Positions 32,477-40,962 of a stretch of DNA of 41,030 nt are shown piece by piece. The DNA comes from Bacteroidota bacterium. GTDB taxonomy: Bacteria; Bacteroidota; Bacteroidia; AKYH767-A; 2013-40CM-41-45. How positions within the stretch are numbered: the first letter of the stretch is position 1; each line of letters starts with the position of its first letter. The position numbers were made by a program, and so were the translations under genes. The stretch is taken from positions 1 to 41,030 of the forward strand of contig PLYJ01000070.1 in the NCBI GenBank assembly GCA_003151745.1, in the 5' to 3' direction. Below the pieces are notes generated by a model. It ran no database searches, was not told where the DNA came from, and was given only the letters and a program-made list of their open reading frames with translations.

Positions 32477-32895
32477 TTGAAATAAAGTTTATTCCAAAAG
32501 AGGAACTTGATAGCATCATTCCCTTTATTCAAATGTTAAATCCTAATACTGATAAAGAAATTTTGATAGAGCGCCTTAACTATATGAAAGAAATCAGCTA
32601 TCACTGCGTTGGAGTTTATGATAACGGAAAGCTTATTGGTATTTCAGGGCTCTGGATTTTATGCAAGTTCTATGCCGGAAAGCATATTGAACCGGATAAT
32701 GTGATCATACACCCCGATCAAAGAGGCAAGCATGTTGGAGAGAAGCTGATGGATTGGATTCACAATTATGCAAAAGAAATCGGTTGCGTTGCAAGCGAAC
32801 TAAATTGTTATCCGACAAATTCTAAAGGCATTAAGTTCTGGATGAACAGTGGATACGAATTAAAAGGCTTCCACTTTGAAAAAACATTAAAATAA
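32473..32895 (+). CDS. GNAT family N-acetyltransferase (parent of the repeated 5' fragments)
   Basis: A 140-residue GNAT protein. Acetyl-CoA binding motif A is visible in DNVIIHPDQRGKHVGEKLMDWI (Q/RxxGxxG pattern), and motif B in GIKFWMNSGYELKGFHFEKTL. The acceptor substrate is unknown. The start codon overlaps the thioesterase stop. Its first 40-65 bases occur twice more upstream (31521 and 32004) as truncated copies, and this is the only complete copy. Confidence 0.9.
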   Translation: MIEIKFIPKEELDSIIPFIQMLNPNTDKEILIERLNYMKEISYHCVGVYDNGKLIGISGLWILCKFYAGKHIEPDNVIIHPDQRGKHVGEKLMDWIHNYAKEIGCVASELNCYPTNSKGIKFWMNSGYELKGFHFEKTLK

Positions 32896-32922
32896 ATCTG
32901 CATCAAAAACTTAACTGATTCA

Positions 32923-33555
32923 ATGAGTAATAAATTTACAATCCGACAAATAACAGAAAGCGACACCAATGAAGTTTTAGAAGTTTTCAAACCTTATGTC
33001 ATCAATACTGCAATTACTTTAGAGTATGATGTTCCGACAACTGAAGAATTTTTGCACAGAATTAAAACAAACACTGTTGACTATCCTTGGTTAATTTGCT
33101 TGTACAATAATAAAATAGTTGGTTATGCTTATGCTAGTAAACGGGGTAACAGGGAAGGTCTTAAATGGTCAACCGAATCAACAATTTATTTTGCAGGCAA
33201 TTTTCATGGGAAAGGGTTAGGGCGAGTATTATACGACGCATTGTTTAATGTTTTGCAGCTTCAGGGTTACTTTAATGTTTACGCAGGAGTTATATTGCCA
33301 AATGAAAAAAGCGAGGCATTACACAAGGCATTAGGATTTAGTGAAGTTGGTGGCTTCAGTAAAGTCGGGTACAAACTCGGAAAGTGGCGTGATTGTAAGT
33401 GGTTTCAACTTCATTTATCGAAACACATTGTTAACCCTGCCAAACCAAAAACCTTACAGGAAGTTAAAGATAGCGAAGCGTTTAAGGCAATTATTGCAAC
33501 TGCTAATAGTCGATCGAGAAATATTAATTCACAGAATTTAAAGCTAATCCAATGA
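32923..33555 (+). CDS. GNAT family N-acetyltransferase, phosphinothricin-acetyltransferase-like
   Basis: A 210-residue protein of the PAT-like GNAT subgroup: FTIRQITESDTNEVLEVFKPYV, ITLEYDVPTTEEF, the acetyl-CoA loop FHGKGLGRVLYDAL, and GFSEVGGFSKVGYKLGKWRDCKWFQ, which is the characteristic end of the family. About 45 extra residues at the C-terminus (PKTLQEVKDSEAF ...) exceed the usual 160-170 and look unstructured. Such enzymes acetylate amino-acid analogues or methionine sulfone-like compounds. It begins 27 bases after the other GNAT gene. Confidence 0.88.
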   Translation: MSNKFTIRQITESDTNEVLEVFKPYVINTAITLEYDVPTTEEFLHRIKTNTVDYPWLICLYNNKIVGYAYASKRGNREGLKWSTESTIYFAGNFHGKGLGRVLYDALFNVLQLQGYFNVYAGVILPNEKSEALHKALGFSEVGGFSKVGYKLGKWRDCKWFQLHLSKHIVNPAKPKTLQEVKDSEAFKAIIATANSRSRNINSQNLKLIQ

Positions 33556-33563
33556 TTTTTGTG

Positions 33564-33587
33564 CTGTCAGGTTTCCAAACCTGACAG
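33564..33587. repeat. Perfect palindrome CTGTCAGGTTT-CC-AAACCTGACAG
   Basis: An 11-bp perfect stem with a 2-base loop, beginning eight bases after the GNAT stop. A further CCGTCAGGT follows at about 33602. The CTGTCAGGTTT element is a dispersed palindrome I recall from several Bacteroidota genomes; here it may also end the GNAT transcript. Confidence 0.85.
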
Positions 33588-33876
33588 TTATAAATATAAA
33601 ACCGTCAGGTAGTGATAACAAACGCCACTGCAATACCCCGCCAAACCTCATTTTCAATACATTTAAGGGGTTTCAAAAATATATTTTCATTAGCAGGCAG
33701 TAAAACGGAGCTTTTCAGTCATTATATATCAGAACGCTTCCTGTAAGAAGTTGTTGTAGCCCTTATCAGGAAAGGGATGTCCGCTTTGTGTACTATGTTT
33801 TAAATGGATCAGGATGAATACCGTATTGCATTTTTATATACGGAAACGGAATATATCTGCGATCCTCAATTCCCTG

Positions 33877-33884
33877 AAGGAGGT
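33877..33884 (+). promoter_or_regulatory. Strong Shine-Dalgarno AAGGAGGT
   Basis: AAGGAGGT is a full match to the anti-Shine-Dalgarno tail and lies seven bases before ATG 33892, which fixes the start of the FN3-like gene. Bacteroidota genes rarely use such sites, and the other genes of this window do not show one. Confidence 0.75.
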
Positions 33885-33891
33885 ATTTAAA

Positions 33892-34521
33892 ATGGGAAAG
33901 TTTCTGGTTAAGCTTGGATTGAACCGGAAGACGGTGCCGCAGAAGATTGCGTTTGGGGGTCATATTTTTTCTAATATGTCAGGCAATTTACTGTTCCCGA
34001 CACCCGTGCCGTATACACTTTTGGCTCTTCAAACGGCAACTCTTAATCTAAGTAATGCTTATGATGCAGCCACCGGTGGTGGTGTGTTGGCAACTGCAAC
34101 CATGCATGAGATGGAAGTTACCTTCGATGTGATTGTGACAGCAATGGGTAAGTACGTGGATGGCATTGCGCAGGGTTCAGACACTATCATCCTTAGCGCA
34201 GGCATGGAAACCAAAAGGCAGAAGACGCCTTCCGGAATTCCTGCGCAGGTGACAGGCCTTGAAGCAATGATAGGAGTCCTGACGGGACAGATCAACCTCA
34301 ATTGGTTGACCGTTGCCGGAAAGCTCATCTATCTTGTATATATGAAGGTGGATGGTCAAACGGACAGTCAGTATGTGTTGGTTGCAACACCGTCTAAATC
34401 AAAAGCCACCATTGGTGGTTTGACTGCCGGCACGCGCTACTGGTTCAAAGTGGAAGCCGTTGGTTCGGGCAACAAGGTGGGTGCGTTCAGCGACCCTGCT
34501 ACCAATGTGGCAGCTTACTGA
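33892..34521 (+). CDS. Fibronectin-III-like domain protein, paralogue of 11378-12028
   Basis: A 209-residue protein, start fixed by the ribosome site; no signal peptide. The N-terminal region (NMSGNLLFPTPVPYTLLALQTATLNLSNAYDAAT) and the METKRQKTPSGIPAQV linker align with the paralogue on the minus strand at 11.4-12.0 kb; the C-terminal half (INLNWLTVAGKLIYLVYMK ... LTAGTRYWFKVEAVGSGNKVGAFSDPA) is a fibronectin type III domain with the usual W and Y positions. The two paralogues are about 35% similar by eye. Function unknown; the lack of export signal suggests an intracellular role or non-Sec release. It is a single-gene unit with its own terminator. Confidence 0.7.
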   Translation: MGKFLVKLGLNRKTVPQKIAFGGHIFSNMSGNLLFPTPVPYTLLALQTATLNLSNAYDAATGGGVLATATMHEMEVTFDVIVTAMGKYVDGIAQGSDTIILSAGMETKRQKTPSGIPAQVTGLEAMIGVLTGQINLNWLTVAGKLIYLVYMKVDGQTDSQYVLVATPSKSKATIGGLTAGTRYWFKVEAVGSGNKVGAFSDPATNVAAY

Positions 34522-34537
34522 CAAGCCTGAAGTTTAA

Positions 34538-34572
34538 AAGACAGCTCTGGTTACCCGGGGCTGTCTTTTTTT
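34538..34572 (+). terminator. Rho-independent terminator after the FN3-like gene
   Basis: AGACAGC (34539-34545) pairs with GCTGTCT (34560-34566), extended by partly paired bases, and is followed by seven or more T. It separates the gene from the convergent aconitase gene. Confidence 0.9.
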
Positions 34573-34624
34573 GTCTTTTATACGAAATAATAAGCTTTTA
34601 AAGCTGCATCAATATATATATCAG

Positions 34625-36904
34625 TTAAGCACTTACGTGCGAACGGATAATATTTAAAGCGCCGCCGGCTTTGAACCATTCTATCTGCTGTGCATTATAT
34701 GTATGGTTCACGGAAATAATTTCATGGTCAGAACTTGTCCCGCTTGATGCGGAATCGTTGTGATGGATAACTAACGTGAGCGGCATGCCGGGCTTGAAAT
34801 CGGTGAGGCCGAGAATATCGAAAGTGTCGTCTTCTTTTATTTTATTGTAATCGTCTTTGTTTGCAAAAGTGAGCGCCAGCATACCTTGCTTCTTTAAGTT
34901 AGTTTCATGAATGCGTGCAAATGATTTAACGAGGATGGCTCTCACGCCCAGGAAGCGCGGCTCCATGGCTGCATGTTCGCGTGAAGAACCTTCGCCGTAA
35001 TTTTCATCACCCACTACAATGCTGCCTATATGCGCTGCTTTATATGCACGCTGCACTTTGGGTACAGAATCATAATGCCCCGTAAGCTCGTTTTTCACTG
35101 CATCCGATTTATCATTGAATGCATTGATGGCGCCGATGAGCATGTTGTTGCTGATGTTGTCGAGATGGCCGCGATATTTTAGCCACGGCCCTGCCATGCT
35201 GATGTGATCGGTGGTGCATTTTCCTTTTGCTTTAATAAGCAGCTTCAATCCCTTTAAGTCAGCTCCCTCCCATGCAGGGAATGGATCGAGCAGTTGCAAA
35301 CGCTCCGAAGCCGGAGAAACAATTACCCCGCTGTCAAAGCGGGGCGCCTCGTAACCGGCATCCTTCACGGCAAAGCCCTGTGGCGGCATTTCAATGCCCT
35401 GTGGTTCTTCGAGCTTTACATGTTTTCCTTCTTCATTAACAAGAGAGTCAGTTAACGGATTGAAACATAAATCGCCGGATAACACCATGGCTGTTACAAT
35501 CTCAGGAGAGGCAACAAAAGCATGTGTGTTGGGATCGCCGTCATTTCGTTTTGCAAAGTTCCTGTTGTATGATGTGATGATGGAATTCATTGGCTCATGG
35601 CTTTTGCGATGCCTTGCCCACTGCCCGATGCATGGGCCGCAGGCATTGGCGAGAACTACTCCGCCGATGTTTTCGAAATCCTGCAAGAGTCCGTCACGTT
35701 CAGTTGTATATCTCACAAGCTCCGATCCGGGAGTAATGGTGAATTCAGTCTTTGCTTTTAATTTATTTTTAATTGCAAGCTTTGCAACGGATGCAGAGCG
35801 CGTAAGGTCTTCGTATGATGAATTGGTGCAGGAACCAATCAAGCCAACTTCAAAATAACGAGGCCATCCGTTTTCTTTAACGGCTGCTGCAAACTTAGAG
35901 ATAGGCCATGCCAGGTCAGGAGTGAAAGGCCCGTTGATATGAGGCTCCAGCTCGCTGAGATTAATTTCTATTACTTCATCAAAATATTTTTCGGGAGATT
36001 CATACACTTCTTTATCACCGCGAAGATGATCTGCAACTTTATCCGCTTCTGCTGCAACGTCTGCCCTGCCCGTTCCTTTCAGGTAGTCGGCCATCTTCTT
36101 ATCGTAACAAAAGATGGAAGTTGTTGCGCCAATTTCCGCGCCCATGTTGCAAATGGTTCCCTTGCCTGTGCATGAAAGCGATTCAGCGCCGGGGCCGAAG
36201 TATTCAAGTATTTTATCGGTGCCGCCTTTCACCGTAAGCACTCCAGCTACCTTCAATATAATATCTTTTGAAGAAGTCCATCCGCTTAGCTTTCCTGTAA
36301 GCTTCACTCCTATCAGCTTTGGAAACTTCAACTCCCATGGAAGTCCCGCCATCACATCGCAGGCATCTGCTCCGCCGACACCGATAGCAATCATGCCAAG
36401 CCCTCCGGCATTCACGGTGTGCGAATCTGTTCCTATCATCAACCCTCCGGGAAATGCATAGTTCTCCAACACTACCTGGTGGATGATGCCTGCTCCCGGC
36501 TTCCAGAAACCAATGCCATATTTGTTGGATACAGATGCGAGAAAATCATAAACCTCTTTATTTTTATCTTCAGCAGTGGCAAGGTCTTTCGCAGCGCCGT
36601 CTTTCGCCTGTATCAAGTGATCGCAATGCACAGTGCTGGGCACAGCCACTTGTGGTCGTCCTGCTTGCATAAACTGAAGCAATGCCATCTGTGCCGTTGC
36701 ATCCTGCATAGCCACACGGTCAGGGTTAAAATCAACGTAAGATTTTCCCCGTTCGAAGGTGTGTTTTACATTCCCTTCTGTGAGATGGGAGTAGAGAATC
36801 TTTTCTGTAAGAGTGAGAGGGCGCCCTACTGCTTTCTTAGTAGCAGCAATGCGTTCAGCGGTTCGGGCATAGACTGCCTTTATCATATCAATATCAAAAG
36901 CCAT
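34625..36904 (-). CDS. Aconitate hydratase (mitochondrial-type aconitase)
   Basis: A 759-residue aconitase interconverting citrate and isocitrate in the TCA cycle. The three [4Fe-4S] ligands are Cys359 ([13 protein letters not shown]), Cys422 and Cys425 ([11 protein letters not shown]), nearly the same positions as in mature mitochondrial aconitase (358, 421, 424), which supports the start and the mitochondrial-type assignment. Other landmarks are [26 protein letters not shown], and in the swivel domain [15 protein letters not shown]. The enzyme is complete. It is transcribed alone on the minus strand, with a heptamer hairpin starting nine bases upstream of its ATG. Gene name left open because acnA/acnB usage does not map cleanly on this type. 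Confidence 0.97.
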   Translation of the reverse strand: MAFDIDMIKAVYARTAERIAATKKAVGRPLTLTEKILYSHLTEGNVKHTFERGKSYVDFNPDRVAMQDATAQMALLQFMQAGRPQVAVPSTVHCDHLIQAKDGAAKDLATAEDKNKEVYDFLASVSNKYGIGFWKPGAGIIHQVVLENYAFPGGLMIGTDSHTVNAGGLGMIAIGVGGADACDVMAGLPWELKFPKLIGVKLTGKLSGWTSSKDIILKVAGVLTVKGGTDKILEYFGPGAESLSCTGKGTICNMGAEIGATTSIFCYDKKMADYLKGTGRADVAAEADKVADHLRGDKEVYESPEKYFDEVIEINLSELEPHINGPFTPDLAWPISKFAAAVKENGWPRYFEVGLIGSCTNSSYEDLTRSASVAKLAIKNKLKAKTEFTITPGSELVRYTTERDGLLQDFENIGGVVLANACGPCIGQWARHRKSHEPMNSIITSYNRNFAKRNDGDPNTHAFVASPEIVTAMVLSGDLCFNPLTDSLVNEEGKHVKLEEPQGIEMPPQGFAVKDAGYEAPRFDSGVIVSPASERLQLLDPFPAWEGADLKGLKLLIKAKGKCTTDHISMAGPWLKYRGHLDNISNNMLIGAINAFNDKSDAVKNELTGHYDSVPKVQRAYKAAHIGSIVVGDENYGEGSSREHAAMEPRFLGVRAILVKSFARIHETNLKKQGMLALTFANKDDYNKIKEDDTFDILGLTDFKPGMPLTLVIHHNDSASSGTSSDHEIISVNHTYNAQQIEWFKAGGALNIIRSHVSA

Positions 36905-37286
36905 ATTTATAAAGTTGTTAGCAGAGAGTAGTTAGTAGTTGCAGCGACATTTTCCCTACTAACCACTAACAACTAACTACTATAGTTAAAAAACGGGTGC
37001 AAGTTACAAAAAGTAGGGCGAATTTAGGATAGAATTCAGGGTATAATCAGGCACAATAGGTATAAATTTTCAACATCTTGGTCTTGCTTTCATACAATTC
37101 TATTTTAAGCAATAACAATAAAAATCTTGCATTTGCAACGCCTTTTGGTGTATAGCAACATCTTAATCCACAGGATTATGTATTATGCTGTTTGTTCAGG
37201 TTCTAAACATCAGCTAAATAAGCAGGTTTTTTCAACATTATACAAATAAGGTTAAAAATCTGTATCTTCTTAGATAGTAAAGCATT
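36905..37286. other. Intergenic region upstream of aconitase with one hairpin
   Basis: These 382 bases contain the heptamer hairpin 36913-36985 and a possible minus-strand box TAACTTGC near 37000 (one base short of TAnnTTTG). The rest is AT-rich and shows no ORF with recognisable content. Confidence 0.6.
36913..36985. repeat. Heptamer-built inverted repeat (AGTAGTT / ACTAACT type)
   Basis: Left arm: AGTTGTT AGCAGAG AGTAGTT AGTAGTT (36913-36940). Right arm: ACTAACC ACTAACA ACTAACT ACTATAG (36958-36985). The arms are reverse-complement heptamers with 9-bp perfect blocks. On the minus strand it ends eight bases before the aconitase ATG. Confidence 0.85.
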
Positions 37287-37412
37287 ATGATTAAAAGTGT
37301 TAACAGCAGGAAGTCGGGATTTATCAAGATTACTACACTGATAATACAATTTTTAATTTATTCTGCGTTGCTTATAATCTTGCTTCATGTAAAGTTGCTT
37401 ATTCACAATTAG
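37287..37412 (+). CDS. Small hypothetical membrane protein, 41 aa (not in ORF track)
   Basis: ATG 37287 opens a 41-codon frame with a basic start (MIKSVNSRKSGFIK) and a single hydrophobic helix (LIIQFLIYSALLIILLHV), ending LLIHN. A TATCTTCT sequence about 25 bases upstream is near the promoter consensus. It precedes the 73-aa membrane protein by 52 bases. It has no recognisable family and could be spurious. Confidence 0.35.
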   Translation: MIKSVNSRKSGFIKITTLIIQFLIYSALLIILLHVKLLIHN

Positions 37413-37464
37413 ATATGACGCACGTATTGAATTTAAAGTTTAATAATTAATTAAAATCCCTTTT

Positions 37465-37686
37465 ATGAAACTATTTAATGAAGAAATTCCACTTCGCCTG
37501 AATGGCTTTGAACAAGGAACTTTTGAGAGTTTTGGAAATTATTTCAAACATAAGGCGCTTCAACTTATAGCCATAACATTAATTTGTTTTGCACTTTTTT
37601 ACCTGTCACACTTTTTGGACAAAGGAATTGATAAGCTCAGATCAATTGCTCCTACTGCCCTCAAACAATTAAACAGCGACGATTAA
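37465..37686 (+). CDS. Small single-span membrane protein, unknown
   Basis: A 73-residue protein with a soluble N-terminal half (MKLFNEEIPLRLNGFEQGTFESFGNYFKHK) and one membrane helix (ALQLIAITLICFALFYLSHFL), followed by a charged tail. I do not recognise the family. A good terminator directly follows, and the codon use is like its neighbours, which supports a real gene. Confidence 0.6.
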   Translation: MKLFNEEIPLRLNGFEQGTFESFGNYFKHKALQLIAITLICFALFYLSHFLDKGIDKLRSIAPTALKQLNSDD

Positions 37687-37715
37687 TAAATTTATAAAAG
37701 AGGGATTTATAATTA

Positions 37716-37745
37716 AGAGCCGGTCAGCGATGCCCGGCTTTTTTA
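37716..37745 (+). terminator. Rho-independent terminator AGCCGG...CCGGCTTTTTT
   Basis: AGCCGG (37718-37723) and CCGGCT (37734-37739) form a 6-bp GC-rich stem followed by six T. It ends the 73-aa protein transcript and insulates yidC. Confidence 0.88.
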
Positions 37746-37790
37746 TTTTATTCCTGAGCTATTATCAAACTCCCTTCTTAAGATAATTTC

Positions 37791-37798
37791 TATCTTCG
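37791..37798 (+). promoter_or_regulatory. -7 promoter box TATCTTCG for yidC
   Basis: TATCTTCG followed by CGCCC differs from TAnnTTTG in one base and lies 20 bases before the yidC ATG, directly after the terminator of the preceding gene. Confidence 0.6.
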
Positions 37799-37817
37799 CG
37801 CCCTCAATTTTTTATAC

Positions 37818-39659
37818 ATGGATCGTAATTCCATCATTGGATTAGTGTTGATTGGTTTGCTGTTTATCGGCTACCAGATATATACACAGCCTTCTGCCGA
37901 ACAGATTGCTGTGATGAAGCATCAGCGCGATTCCGTTGCAACTGCTAATGCGCGCGAAATTCGTCAGGCTGATTCTCTTGCATTGCTTGCATCAAGCAAA
38001 ACTATTTCCACACCAGGTGACTCTGACAACCTCAATGATTCAGCAAAAGCTGAATTAATGAAGCAGCAGCTTGGAGTCTTTGCTTCTTCAGGAGCAGGCA
38101 CGGAACAAATAAATACATTAGAAAACGACTTATTTAAAATCTCCTTTACAAATAAAGGTGGTAAGGTTCGCTCTGTGCAGTTGAAGAAATATAAGACCTC
38201 CGGTGGCAGCCCTGTCCTGCTGATGAGCGATACGGCTTCTTCATTTGGTTTCAGCATCTCTGCGCAAAACAGGGTCATCAATACGAACGATCTTTACTTC
38301 ACCTCCAAACAAGCCGGAAATACAATAGCGATGCAGCTCAATGTAGCTGCCGGAAAATATTTTGAATATGTTTATTCACTTGGCGAAGAGCCTTATTCGC
38401 TTAACTACAAAGTGAACATTGTGGGGTTAAATGATGTGATTGCGCAGAATGCAAATTACCTCTCGCTCGACTGGAAGCAAAACATTACACCACAGGAAAC
38501 AAATATTCAAAATGAGCGCATTGCAACTACCATTTACTATCGCTTTCCTGAAGAAGATGTGGACTTTTTAAGTGAAACATCTGATAAACAGGAGTCATTA
38601 AAGACAAAGATAAAATGGGTGGCTTTTAAGCAGCAGTACTTTACTTGTGTGCTTATTGCTGACAATGCTTTTGAAACACCCGTAGTTGAAACTTCTACGG
38701 ATAAAACTTCAGAGAAAATTGTAAAGAGGCTGACTGCAAGCATGGATGTTCCTTATGAACATAAAGCAAGTGAGAGCATAGGGATGAAGTTTTATTTAGG
38801 GCCTAATCATTACACTACATTAAAACACTATGATCTTGGGTTAGAAAAACAAATTCCGCTTGGTTGGGGAATATTCGGATGGGTGAATCGCTTTCTTGTT
38901 ATTCCTGTTTTCAATTGGCTGAACAGCTTCAACCTGAATTTCGGAATCATTATTCTCATTCTCACTATTGTCGTAAGAATTGTGATTCTGCCCCTCACCT
39001 ATCGTTCGTTTATTTCACAGGCGAAGATGAAAGTGTTGCAGCCTGAGATCAAAGAAATCAATGATCGTTATCCTGATGATCCTGTAAAAAAGCAGCAGGC
39101 TACTATGGAGTTTTATCGCAAGGCAGGCGTGAACCCGCTTGGAGGATGCATTCCGGGTTTGTTACAGATGCCGATTCTTATCGCCATGTTCCGTTTCTTT
39201 CCGTCTTCTATTGAGTTGAGGCAGCAAAGCTTTCTGTGGGCGAAAGATCTTTCCACGTTCGATTCTATCTATGACTTCCCGAATCATTTCAGCATCCCCG
39301 GTTATGGTGATCATATCAGCTTATTTACTTTGCTGATGACGCTATCTACTTTGTTATATACACGCATGAACATGCAGATGACCAGTGCAGCCAATCCGCA
39401 GATGAAATGGATGATGTACCTGATGCCTGTCATTTTCCTTGGTGTGTTTAACCGTTATTCCGCAGGCCTCAGCTATTATTATTTCCTGAGTAATATGTTT
39501 GGTTTCCTTCAGCAGTTTCTTTTCAAGCGCATGATTAATGAGGACGAAATTCATCGTAAGCTGCAGGAGAATAAAAAGAAACCTGTTAAAAAGTCCGGCT
39601 TCCAGGCAAGGCTGGAGGAAATGGCGAAGCAACGGGGGTATAAACCGGCGAAGAGATAA
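37818..39659 (+). CDS. yidC: Membrane protein insertase YidC
   Basis: A 613-residue Oxa1/YidC-family insertase that helps integrate and fold inner-membrane proteins. The first helix (SIIGLVLIGLLFIGYQIYT) is followed by a large periplasmic beta-domain (about 90-350: FTNKGGKVRSVQLKKYKT) and the five-helix core: FGIIILILTIVVRIVILPLTYRS with the conserved Arg in the hydrophilic groove, the cytoplasmic coiled hairpin (MKVLQPEIKEINDRYPDDPVKKQQ), NPLGGCIPGLLQMPILIAMFRFF, and the end YYYFLSNMFGFLQQFLF. The C-terminal tail is Lys-rich (KKPVKKSGF ... GYKPAKR), as in Bacteroidota YidC. Complete and of typical length. Confidence 0.97.
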   Translation: MDRNSIIGLVLIGLLFIGYQIYTQPSAEQIAVMKHQRDSVATANAREIRQADSLALLASSKTISTPGDSDNLNDSAKAELMKQQLGVFASSGAGTEQINTLENDLFKISFTNKGGKVRSVQLKKYKTSGGSPVLLMSDTASSFGFSISAQNRVINTNDLYFTSKQAGNTIAMQLNVAAGKYFEYVYSLGEEPYSLNYKVNIVGLNDVIAQNANYLSLDWKQNITPQETNIQNERIATTIYYRFPEEDVDFLSETSDKQESLKTKIKWVAFKQQYFTCVLIADNAFETPVVETSTDKTSEKIVKRLTASMDVPYEHKASESIGMKFYLGPNHYTTLKHYDLGLEKQIPLGWGIFGWVNRFLVIPVFNWLNSFNLNFGIIILILTIVVRIVILPLTYRSFISQAKMKVLQPEIKEINDRYPDDPVKKQQATMEFYRKAGVNPLGGCIPGLLQMPILIAMFRFFPSSIELRQQSFLWAKDLSTFDSIYDFPNHFSIPGYGDHISLFTLLMTLSTLLYTRMNMQMTSAANPQMKWMMYLMPVIFLGVFNRYSAGLSYYYFLSNMFGFLQQFLFKRMINEDEIHRKLQENKKKPVKKSGFQARLEEMAKQRGYKPAKR

Positions 39660-39717
39660 GCCTCACCCCCAGGCACAGAACAATAATCTTCAGCATATCT
39701 ACTTTATAAGAATTTTG

Positions 39718-39725
39718 TAAATTTG
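39718..39725 (+). promoter_or_regulatory. -7 promoter box TAAATTTG upstream of HPPD
   Basis: TAAATTTG followed by CATTATC is an exact TAnnTTTG match 80 bases before the HPPD ATG. The predicted leader contains the heptamer hairpin 39743-39802. Confidence 0.6.
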
Positions 39726-39742
39726 CATTATCTTAATAATAT

Positions 39743-39802
39743 GTTTAAAGATTAAGTTTGAACTCAACCTTAAACTTTAAACCTCAAACTTTAAACTTAA
39801 TT
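39743..39802. repeat. Heptamer repeat against the HPPD start codon
   Basis: Right arm: CCTTAAA CTTTAAA CCTCAAA CTTTAAA CTTAATT (39768-39802), five heptamers ending two bases before ATG 39805. The left arm is looser: GTTTAAA GATTAAG TTTGAAC (39743-39763). It is the same sequence family as the repeat at 18638-18711. Confidence 0.8.
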
Positions 39803-39804
39803 TT

Positions 39805-40902
39805 ATGTCACAAGAAGATTTTCTTCCGTTACTTGGAACAGACCATATAGAGTTTTGGGTAGGCAATGCAAAGCAGGCGGCCTATTACTACCAACATGCT
39901 TTCGGTTTTGAACTGATAGCTTATGCAGGACCAGAAACAGGCATCCGTGAATATTCATCGTATGTATTAAAGCAACGCAAGGTGCGCTTTGTGTTTACCA
40001 CTGCTCTTCATCCTGACCATGAAATAACTGCTCATGTTGCAAAGCACGGCGATGGTGTAAAAGTGCTTGCGCTTGCAGTGGATGATGCTGAAAAGTCTTT
40101 TTACGAAACCATGTCACGCGGTGCTAAGGAACATACACAGCCGCACACCATCAAGGATGAACATGGTGAAATAAAGATTTCGGCTATTCATACATACGGA
40201 GATACGATTCACAAGTTTATAGAGCGCAAGAGTTATTCCGGCGCTTTTATGCCGGGCTTCAAACCGGCTAAATCACTTTTCAAAACCACTCCTGTTGGCT
40301 TTGAAGTGATTGATCATTGTGTGGGCAATGTGGAACTTGGAAAGATGAATGACTGGGTGAAATTCTATGAAGATGTAATGGGCTTTAAGATGATCATCAC
40401 CTTTGATGATAAAGACATCAGCACGGAATATTCCGCTTTGATGAGTAAGGTCGTCAGCAATGGAAACGGATATGTTAAATTCCCGATTAACGAACCTGCT
40501 GAAGGCAAGAAGAAATCACAGATTGATGAATACCTTGAATTCTATCACGGTGCAGGCGTGCAGCATATTGCCATCCTCACACAGGATGTAATTAAAACCG
40601 TTACTGAACTGCAAAGCCGCGGCGTTGAATTTTTAAAAGTGCCTTCCATCTATTACCGCGATCTCACAGCGCGTGTAGGAAAAATTGATGAAGACCTCAC
40701 TTCTCTTGAAAAACTCGGCATCCTCGTTGACCGCGACGATGAAGGGTATTTATTGCAGATATTTTCAAAGCCCGTTGAAGACCGCCCCACTGTGTTTTTC
40801 GAAATCATACAGCGCAAGGGAGCGAAATCATTTGGCAAAGGCAACTTCAAAGCGTTGTTTGAAGCCATTGAGCGGGAGCAGGCGTTGAGGGGAAACCTTT
40901 AA
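39805..40902 (+). CDS. hppD: 4-hydroxyphenylpyruvate dioxygenase
   Basis: A 365-residue Fe(II) dioxygenase converting 4-hydroxyphenylpyruvate to homogentisate in tyrosine degradation. Two VOC modules are visible: LLGTDHIEFWVGNAKQAAYYYQHAFGFE at the start and FEVIDHCVGNVELGKMNDWVKFYEDVMGFK. The iron ligands are His171 (VIDHCVGN), His254 (VQHIAILTQD) and Glu333 (TVFFEIIQRKG), and the C-terminal helix (SFGKGNFKALFEAIEREQ) is the usual lid. Complete. No other homogentisate-pathway gene lies in the window. It is preceded by a promoter box and a heptamer repeat, and followed by a terminator. Confidence 0.97.
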   Translation: MSQEDFLPLLGTDHIEFWVGNAKQAAYYYQHAFGFELIAYAGPETGIREYSSYVLKQRKVRFVFTTALHPDHEITAHVAKHGDGVKVLALAVDDAEKSFYETMSRGAKEHTQPHTIKDEHGEIKISAIHTYGDTIHKFIERKSYSGAFMPGFKPAKSLFKTTPVGFEVIDHCVGNVELGKMNDWVKFYEDVMGFKMIITFDDKDISTEYSALMSKVVSNGNGYVKFPINEPAEGKKKSQIDEYLEFYHGAGVQHIAILTQDVIKTVTELQSRGVEFLKVPSIYYRDLTARVGKIDEDLTSLEKLGILVDRDDEGYLLQIFSKPVEDRPTVFFEIIQRKGAKSFGKGNFKALFEAIEREQALRGNL

Positions 40903-40920
40903 TTTTTTGAAGGTTATAAA

Positions 40921-40962
40921 ACAACAAACCCTGCTCCAATAAAGGAACAGGGTTTTTGTTGT
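40921..40962 (+). terminator. Rho-independent terminator after HPPD
   Basis: ACAACAAACCCTGCTCC pairs with GGAACAGGGTTTTTGTTGT over about 14 bp with a small bulge. It starts 18 bases after the HPPD stop. The last 68 bases of the window after it show no gene I can support. Confidence 0.88.

Larger units (their letters stand above)
33556..33891. other. Intergenic stretch with palindrome, no supported gene
   Basis: The 336 bases hold a perfect palindromic element (33564-33587) and the strong ribosome binding site of the following gene. The in-frame extension of the ORF-track start (33814-33891) lacks any resemblance to the paralogous protein. I see nothing else. Confidence 0.6.

Noticed and set aside
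35394-36931. Several plus-strand ORFs opposite the aconitase gene
   Set aside because: Shadows of the aconitase coding strand; no motifs or signals of their own.
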